This document shows, piece by piece, positions 33,106-64,000 of a stretch of DNA of 64,000 bases (position 1 is its first letter; each line of letters begins with the position of its first letter). Source of the stretch: Zerene cesonia (taxonomy: Eukaryota > Arthropoda > Insecta > Lepidoptera > Pieridae). The DNA lies in assembly GCF_012273895.1 (NCBI RefSeq), contig NC_052104.1:2852001-2916000 (forward strand). The letters run 5' to 3'. The translations under genes were made by a program, and so were the position numbers. A model generated the notes under the pieces. The model did no database searches. It worked only from the letters and a program-made list of their open reading frames with translations, and was not told the origin of the DNA.

Positions 33106-35887
33106 TATAGTCTTAAATTAAAATTGCGACCTGACAGTTTAGTTTTAAACATCCTCTACTCTTAAACACATAAATAGTGTACATACATCAAACTCGCATC
33201 TTGAATCTCCCCTCGATAACTGTGTATATGTGTTTAATCCTCGAAACGTACTGTACTCAGTAGTCAGCGCATTACGTATTTCTGTTTACATGTTCACAGA
33301 TACACTATACAGGCACTTCAGTAAATAGACGCGTATTATTAGACTCAATTTCAGGAACATTAGTAGGCGCGGGAATGTTATGTTGTATGTAAGATGAATT
33401 CTCATCTGTAAAATTAAATATTGTTTCGAATTTTGCGTAGGAGGATTGAGAAAATATAATCAAACAATGAATAGTGGTATTAAGGTGTGTGTAATACTTA
33501 CATATTTATTTAAATTGGATAGGAGAAGTTTTAATAGTGGTGGACAAAACAGCTGTGAAAAACTTTAATAAAATTCATATTTTAAACATCGACTTTCATC
33601 TACCACGTCATCTTTTTACATACATACAAGCACATAAATCTAGACACAAGTGTTTCTTGTAACTACAAAAGACTAACTATACATAACTCGTGTGTCATAT
33701 TAATTTACGCATTTATGCTTAGTGAATTCTAGTTTAAAAACTAATCCTTTTCAATAGTATCATTTAATAGTGTTTCGACAAAAAATTTGCTGCGCTATAT
33801 ATTTTATTCTAGGCTCACAAGAGAGATAAAATTTTTGCACCCGCTCCAAAGATAAGTACTGCTATAAACTTTTATATGAAATCCTTCGAAATTAATTCTA
33901 GCGGAACAGTTTTGTAATAGTACTTTTCATTTATATTTTGCTTTTAAAATTTATTAGTATTTCCCTGGTTTGAATGATAAACAAAATATATTTTTTGTTA
34001 CGAAACAAATGCTGTCTTAAATGTAGTAGAATTGGAACAGGGGATACTTATTACTTATTTTATATCTACTTCTCGCACCTTCATCAATTGTATAAAGAAT
34101 AAACTATATATTTAATATAAAAAAACACACACTTAAATGATATAACCCACTAAATTGTCTCATTTGCTCTATACAGAGAACACGTAAGGATATTATTTAA
34201 TCTTAGCGATCCTAAAGATAAACTAATTAATCGTTTTTTAAAAAAGTTTGAATTAAATCCATCCGTTAGTGGGTCAAAATCGAGTCTAAAGGAGTCGGTT
34301 ACATACAAACATATACGTGAAGCGTCTTAAAATAGTATTTAACCGTATAATACTATTTAAATCACTGTAAATTAGCCTTTCTTCGCCCACGTGACATGTT
34401 GAAAGTTGATAAGCGTATGAGCAAGGCGATATATATTGTTTATATATAAATAACAGTTGTAGGCGTTGTTACCGTGACAGTCGGTTACTAGGTTTTTGAA
34501 TTGGTCCTTTTCAAATAGAAGTACGCTGGAACCACAGATAAGGGACCTTTGGAATGAGCCTGGACTGTATTTTTGTTGACCTTTGGGATATTTGCTTGGC
34601 GGCTGATGTTAGATGTATATTAAATAGAATTGTAGATTCGTGGATATGGTAAACGATACAATTAAATGTGAAATGTATTTTTTATTGATTTAATTACTAT
34701 GATAAGAATTAGGCTATGTACGCTGAAGGAGGTGTGGTGTGTTTGTGTGTTGTTTGAAAAAATTCGAAGTTGCAGTCAATGGTTCATAAAATTTAATAAC
34801 TCGTATGTAGTTCACGTGCGCTTGTAGCATTGATATATCATACACAGTACTGAAACGGATAAAATTTAGTTCAAGTTTGACATTACCTATGGTATTAAGC
34901 GTTTAGGCCTCATGAATAGATGTTCCATACCAAAATTAATCTAACAGTTAAACCCTAATTGCTCTTCTCAGAACTTGAACATACTCCAGTTCACTATTAA
35001 ACAAATACCTTCCTGTAGGAACCCTTAATTAGTGCTAGCTCAGTCTTTATGTTACGCGACCTTTGTTTACGGTCTAATGGCCATTGGGTAGTGTGTTCTG
35101 ATGATTCGTTTGATTTGTAAACTCTGTTTATTCATACATGTAAGGATGGAGATTAATTCTCTACTATTGCAAATGCTTATATTTTGGGCGGAACATGTTG
35201 CATCATTCATTAACTTTTTCAAAAAAAAAAAGTTGTTTTCTACGACAAGATTCAGTTATTTTTAAAGGCATAAACGTAACTCTTAGTGTGTGTTTCCTTT
35301 AAGTCCTTTCCAATATTCCCTTATTTATTATATTGGTAAGAATTGTTATATGTAAATTGAAATAAGTAAAAAAAACAACAAATTCAATTGATATCGTGGA
35401 GCGTATTACCAAAGTCCGAAGTAGTTCCATAGGGTAAATAGATATATGCATTTATAAAATGCTGTCAATGAATTCCTTGGTTCTATAATGCGGTACATAC
35501 AATATATGGTTAGGCCCAATATTTTAATTGTGTGTTACAATATAAAAATATAATTATAATTGCAGTTATAATTTTAATATAATACTAATGTTGTGAAGAG
35601 TTCAAAAAATTGGGAGTTTGTGATATAGAAGGAACTAATCTCCACGTATTCCGATTAGAAAAAGAGCGGTTAAGAGAGTGAGCGGCTAGTAGCGAAATAA
35701 AACGCTCAGGTATCAACAGTAATAATTTATTTCTATAAACCTCTGCATGAATCGTTGTATTTATCTGAGAGCCATCATCAATTCTATAATCATTAACAAC
35801 ACGGTGATCATTGTTGTGTGAAGAACTGCATCTGAAACATTTATATTATGTATTTCATCAAAACATATTAGTTACCTAGTTACATGT
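33106..35887. other. Intergenic, nothing coding recognised
   Basis: A stretch at 34490-34620 is less AT-rich than its surroundings, but no splice-bounded frame or homology is visible. Repeat G fragment at 34254. Confidence 0.45.
34254..34328 (-). repeat. Dispersed repeat G fragment
   Basis: Reverse complement holds tgtaaccgactcctttagac plus tcgattttgacccactaacg, matching 43965-44090. Confidence 0.45.
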
Positions 35888-36095
35888 GGAAATTAAACTT
35901 TTTAACGGATTTTAAACGCGATTTATTCATTATATTATTAACCAGACGACGAGACTCGCGTCTCCCCGTGACCACGTTCGCTGTAAAATGTTCGAAACGT
36001 CGGGTTAATAATATAATTAATAAATCGCGTTTAAAAGTTTTAATTTCAAAATAGATAATACTCGCGTAAAATTAAAAACAAGAAAATAGTTACAT
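35888..36095. repeat. Foldback repeat (family C), well preserved
   Basis: Left arm ctttttaacggattttaaac plus gcgatttattcattatatta; centre ctccccgtgaccacgttcgc; right arm aataatataattaataaatc plus gcgtttaaaag; ends aaacaagaaaata. Confidence 0.65.
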
Positions 36096-36634
36096 GTGAC
36101 TTAATAGGTAATTAATTGTATTGTTTTTCTTTTATAAACATATTAAATTATTTTGCTAACGACCGGTTTAGGTTGAAAACTAAAGTTACACGATTTATCA
36201 TATTTATATTATAGTATAAAATCTATTTCCAGGTTAGGTGTAGTGAATGTTTGTAGATGATAATAAAATAGTGATGAACGATAATGATATAAAAAGAGAG
36301 GACTGATATATCACCTAGCTCTGAAAGTGAAATTTGGCCTAGGTCCAAATTATCAAATTATGCAATAGGCGCTTTTAATATCTCAATTAATCTCCATAGA
36401 GACAAGCGCAAAAAATAACTTCGTACAAATATTAAATTAATGAAATATAGGATTTTTTTTTTATATAACTCTTTAAAAAGGATACAAAAACAATATCATT
36501 ATATTTTTCTAACAGACAGATATGTGTCTAAATTAAACAAATTTATTTTCGTGATGAATTCACGCAATTCGTTATAGATTATTTGTGCTTTTATTCAATC
36601 TACGCATCCGTTTAAAAATTGGTATAGTAGACAA

Positions 36635-36805
36635 TCACAGGCGGCCTTTATCCTTTTTCCTACCCTCCCCATTCCTTTCCTTATCCCTTTTCCACCTGGC
36701 AAGTCATTTTCAGTGGCATACGGTTTCTGCAAATGTGAATGGGCGTCGTAGGTCACTTACCATCAGGTGACCCACCAGATCTTTTGCCAGCTCTAATACA
36801 CAAAA
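36635..36805 (-). repeat. Dispersed repeat B, minus
   Basis: ggcggcctttatcctttttc, aaatgtgaatgggcgtcgta and caggtgacccaccagatctt identify it. Confidence 0.5.
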
Positions 36806-36940
36806 ACAACAACCGTTAAAACACTTTCTTGAAAAAAATATAAACAACCTTTCACCAACATATACATATGTATTACTAGTTATTTTTTAAGGCGTTCTTA
36901 TAGCGCTAAGCCTTATACTACATAAGCGAAATGAACTCAC

Positions 36941-60489
<23,549 letters not shown>

Positions 60490-60867
60490 CTGAAATAGGA
60501 AGCTGGATTAGAAATTGTTATAGCATTCTTTATTAAATCTGTACCTTGTTTGATTTTGCGAAGAAATTAAAAATGAAACTGAAGTCCTCCGATTTCGTTT
60601 CATCTTTAATTCGATTCAATAATATTCCTCATTTCAAGAAGCGTTATGAGGCAATATATGAAAAACAAAATTTAACTTCAACTAATAGATTTATATCTAA
60701 CTCCGTTCGTACTTATCCCATGGCTTGTAAGTAGTGGACAGTAATTTTAGGCACTTGTTATTCCTAATTGTAATTAATTCAGTACTTATGCGTAGTTTTA
60801 GAATTTTACGTTAAAACGAGAGAGTCGTATACTATATCACGTTAAAAACTCAGTAAACGTTATAAAA

Positions 60868-61030
60868 TTTAGGTATTCCTTCACCGTTTCGGGCAGTGGT
60901 GATGTGGATAATGTGTAGATATTATATTGAAAAATCAATCTATTTCTCGCAGATTCTTCCGGTACTAAACCCGCTTTGTCTTATTGAAGTCTAAGGTCAC
61001 TGTTAACACTGGGCCACCACTGCTCTTATT
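60868..61030 (-). mobile_element. SINE family A, 3'-truncated, near CUB gene 5' end
   Basis: Plus strand reads attccttcaccgtttcgggc through ctgggccaccactgctctta. Diverged head. Confidence 0.5.
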
Positions 61031-61499
61031 TTATGAATGTGGATATATTTCTATTATAATGCAAATAAAATTTCTCCAAATACAATACTAAATGTGACAA
61101 CCTACACTAAATTTGATTTTGAAGAGAAGTGGGTGATATAATGTATTCCTCAACAATTTATAATAGGTACCTTAATTGATACCAATTGTATGTACTTCAG
61201 AAATATAAAAGAGATCCTCAACTTTCTGTCTCAATTTCCGATTTGAAATTTTATTAAACCAATTTACCGTTTAACTGTTGCTAGCGATATTAAATAATCC
61301 AATAAGTGAACCGCGTCGCGAGCTACTTTTAAATCTGCTTAGCCATTTCTCCCGTTACGTGACCTGTTCTAATTAAGTTCTTACTGGGTTTATGACAAGC
61401 CTTTGCCCGTGTTTTGAAGCTTATTAATTTGAGTTTCCCGGCTGCAAAGAGAAACCTATTACATAAAATTTTTAACCTTCTCAATATTATAATAGAGTA

Positions 61500-62499
61500 N
61501 NNNNNNNNNNNNNNNNNNNNNNNNNNNNNNNNNNNNNNNNNNNNNNNNNNNNNNNNNNNNNNNNNNNNNNNNNNNNNNNNNNNNNNNNNNNNNNNNNNNN
61601 NNNNNNNNNNNNNNNNNNNNNNNNNNNNNNNNNNNNNNNNNNNNNNNNNNNNNNNNNNNNNNNNNNNNNNNNNNNNNNNNNNNNNNNNNNNNNNNNNNNN
61701 NNNNNNNNNNNNNNNNNNNNNNNNNNNNNNNNNNNNNNNNNNNNNNNNNNNNNNNNNNNNNNNNNNNNNNNNNNNNNNNNNNNNNNNNNNNNNNNNNNNN
61801 NNNNNNNNNNNNNNNNNNNNNNNNNNNNNNNNNNNNNNNNNNNNNNNNNNNNNNNNNNNNNNNNNNNNNNNNNNNNNNNNNNNNNNNNNNNNNNNNNNNN
61901 NNNNNNNNNNNNNNNNNNNNNNNNNNNNNNNNNNNNNNNNNNNNNNNNNNNNNNNNNNNNNNNNNNNNNNNNNNNNNNNNNNNNNNNNNNNNNNNNNNNN
62001 NNNNNNNNNNNNNNNNNNNNNNNNNNNNNNNNNNNNNNNNNNNNNNNNNNNNNNNNNNNNNNNNNNNNNNNNNNNNNNNNNNNNNNNNNNNNNNNNNNNN
62101 NNNNNNNNNNNNNNNNNNNNNNNNNNNNNNNNNNNNNNNNNNNNNNNNNNNNNNNNNNNNNNNNNNNNNNNNNNNNNNNNNNNNNNNNNNNNNNNNNNNN
62201 NNNNNNNNNNNNNNNNNNNNNNNNNNNNNNNNNNNNNNNNNNNNNNNNNNNNNNNNNNNNNNNNNNNNNNNNNNNNNNNNNNNNNNNNNNNNNNNNNNNN
62301 NNNNNNNNNNNNNNNNNNNNNNNNNNNNNNNNNNNNNNNNNNNNNNNNNNNNNNNNNNNNNNNNNNNNNNNNNNNNNNNNNNNNNNNNNNNNNNNNNNNN
62401 NNNNNNNNNNNNNNNNNNNNNNNNNNNNNNNNNNNNNNNNNNNNNNNNNNNNNNNNNNNNNNNNNNNNNNNNNNNNNNNNNNNNNNNNNNNNNNNNNNN
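61500..62499. other. Assembly gap, 1000 N
   Basis: Exactly 1000 N upstream of the CUB gene; the right edge is inside a Helitron-like element. The missing first exon of the CUB gene could be here. Confidence 0.99.
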
Positions 62500-62573
62500 A
62501 CATAGGCATTTTTTATACCGATATTCCTACGGGATACGGACTTACGCGGTTTCAACCGCGGGTCACAGCTAGT
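62500..62573 (+). mobile_element. Helitron-like element end next to assembly gap
   Basis: Only the last 74 bp (acataggcattttttatacc to gggtcacagctag) follow the gap; the rest lies in the N run. Confidence 0.5.
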
Positions 62574-62577
62574 ATAA

Positions 62578-64000
62578 AATTAATGTGAATATTTCTTGCA
62601 TTCACTTCCTTTTTGCGTCGACTTTAGTACCTAGTTATGGATCGATCCGAGAACCAATTATAATAAATAATAGCATAATTTATTATAATTTTATCTTTTT
62701 TTTATATCTGTCCGTCAATAATGTCCTTATTATAGAAAATTTTATCAGATTTGTTCTTCAAATACAGGTTATTTAAATACCGATAGTAAATTAGTACTTT
62801 CATATTTTAAGTTGAACACATTGGTTGAATACGCTCGAAATTATGTTTTTGAAGCAAATGAAAAATGAGTATCTTTATCTTTGGAGAAACAGTGGGGTTA
62901 TGTTTAAAGAATTCCTAGAATTCGAACTAGAGGATGGAAATTTGTATGATACTTCAGTCAAATTTAATTCTAGTTCCGAAAATTAATAAAGTATTGAAAT
63001 TGAAACTCAGAACACCTCACTACAATTATTTAAATATATATTTCGGAATTTAATATCAATAACCTTGAACTGCTACGATTTCGGGAAGGTAGAATAGACC
63101 TTCCACTTCACTAGTTAGGTAAGATTTTATTAATTTATTACAATAGCTCTTGTAACAACAAAATGACTAAGTTACATTTTATCTAAGGTGTAGAGTTTGT
63201 CGAGATAAAGCATGTAGAGTTAAGATGTATAGAGATATAGAGCCAAGCGTTAGACGCTTGGCTCTATATCTCTTAATGCCTGTAGATATTGCCTGTATAT
63301 TAGCAATTGAGGTAAATCAACTCAACGTTTGTATAGTTTATTTATTACGCAATAGCTGTTCCTTGGTGTGTCCATGAGACATGGTGGAGTTAGATCATAC
63401 AAAATTTATAGTGAAAGAATTCTGAAATCCAATACTTCCTGAGATTACCTCCTACAACGTCACAAACTCACAAACTCACAACTTTAATAATATTTATGCA
63501 GGTAAAAGATATAGTTAGTACCGCAATAATCTAGGGTTTCTATCTAATGCTATAAAGGGATCAATAAAAACAAGTTCACGTAATATGTGTTTTCATATTA
63601 TGGCTTCTGAAAACCTATATGCACAATTTATGTAGGTCAGCTAGGTATTGATAACTCTTATATGACTTCTTATTACCACTTTACGATATGTTTACGGATT
63701 ATTTAAACCCCTGATTATAATTTAGGTACTTACGTTTAATTTAATGCAGTTTTATAAATTAGATCTAGTATTGGAATGACATAAGACACGTAAATTATTT
63801 ATTAGATATTCATCTTTAAATAATAATAACAGTTATGATTATATTTGATTTCGTTAGTTTCTCAATTTGTTACATCGAAATTAGAGTTTTAGCTTTCGAT
63901 TAGGTTAATAAGCAATTGAATTCGCGATACCCTTTGCGAAATAAGACTCGAATTAAAAATATAACATTTATTACCGTAATTATTGTAGTTGAATGCTAGC
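62578..64000. other. Right edge, one palindrome, nothing coding recognised
   Basis: Only AT-rich DNA and the palindrome at 63231. No candidate first exon for the CUB gene with a Met and phase-0 donor was identified. Confidence 0.45.
63231..63273. repeat. Perfect palindrome, 20-bp arms, 3-nt loop
   Basis: Arms 63231-63250 and 63254-63273 (left arm begins agagatatagagcc); loop tag. Confidence 0.9.

Noticed and set aside
34370..34620. Possible downstream exon of the CUB gene (less AT-rich, open on the minus strand)
   Set aside because: An acceptor-like aacatcag exists, but the phase-1 frame closes after about 30 codons and shows no transmembrane or domain pattern.

Overview
This is a eukaryotic, AT-rich, intron-rich and repeat-dense window that I read as the genome of a butterfly or moth (Lepidoptera). 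The evidence is the mobile DNA: many copies of short Helitron-like elements that begin near an AATATTATAAA motif and end in a GC-rich hairpin followed by CTAG, tRNA-derived SINEs, an RTE-type LINE, and 3' ends of other LINEs. Four runs of exactly 1000 N (14188-15187, 37910-38909, 51667-52666, 61500-62499) are assembly gaps of arbitrary size.

Two split genes can be assembled from exons with matching splice sites and intron phases. The first is on the + strand (10956-17337): a very short fibrillar-collagen-like protein with an interrupted triple helix of about 34 Gly-X-Y triplets and a C-terminal COLFI (fibrillar procollagen C-propeptide) domain. The domain keeps the cysteines that form intrachain disulphides and lacks both cysteines used for interchain bonds. 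The second is on the - strand (60489-36941): a secreted or membrane protein with four complete CUB domains in a row, most like the SOL-1 (suppressor of lurcher 1) type of glutamate-receptor accessory protein. The genes converge tail to tail with about 19.6 kb of repeat-rich DNA between their visible ends. Both lack an identified first exon, and the CUB gene also lacks its 3' end.

Region by region: 1-10.3 kb is repeats, ending in a 5'-truncated RTE LINE with a 13-bp target-site duplication. 10.9-17.3 kb is the collagen gene, with SINEs in its introns and a LINE 3' end just past its stop codon. 17.9-36.9 kb is non-coding as far as I can see and holds many dispersed repeats. 36.9-60.5 kb is the CUB gene with large introns, one of which (47.0-58.2 kb) is 11 kb long. 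60.5-64 kb holds a SINE, a gap, a Helitron end and a palindrome.

Most notable: the COLFI domain with its selective cysteine loss; two decayed partial duplicates of CUB exons in introns (about 43.6 kb and 57.5-57.8 kb); a foldback repeat family whose copies are near-complete palindromes; and several isolated perfect palindromes of 19-25 bp arms with 1-5 nt loops. I saw no new defence system, CRISPR array or operon-like system; this is a eukaryotic locus.
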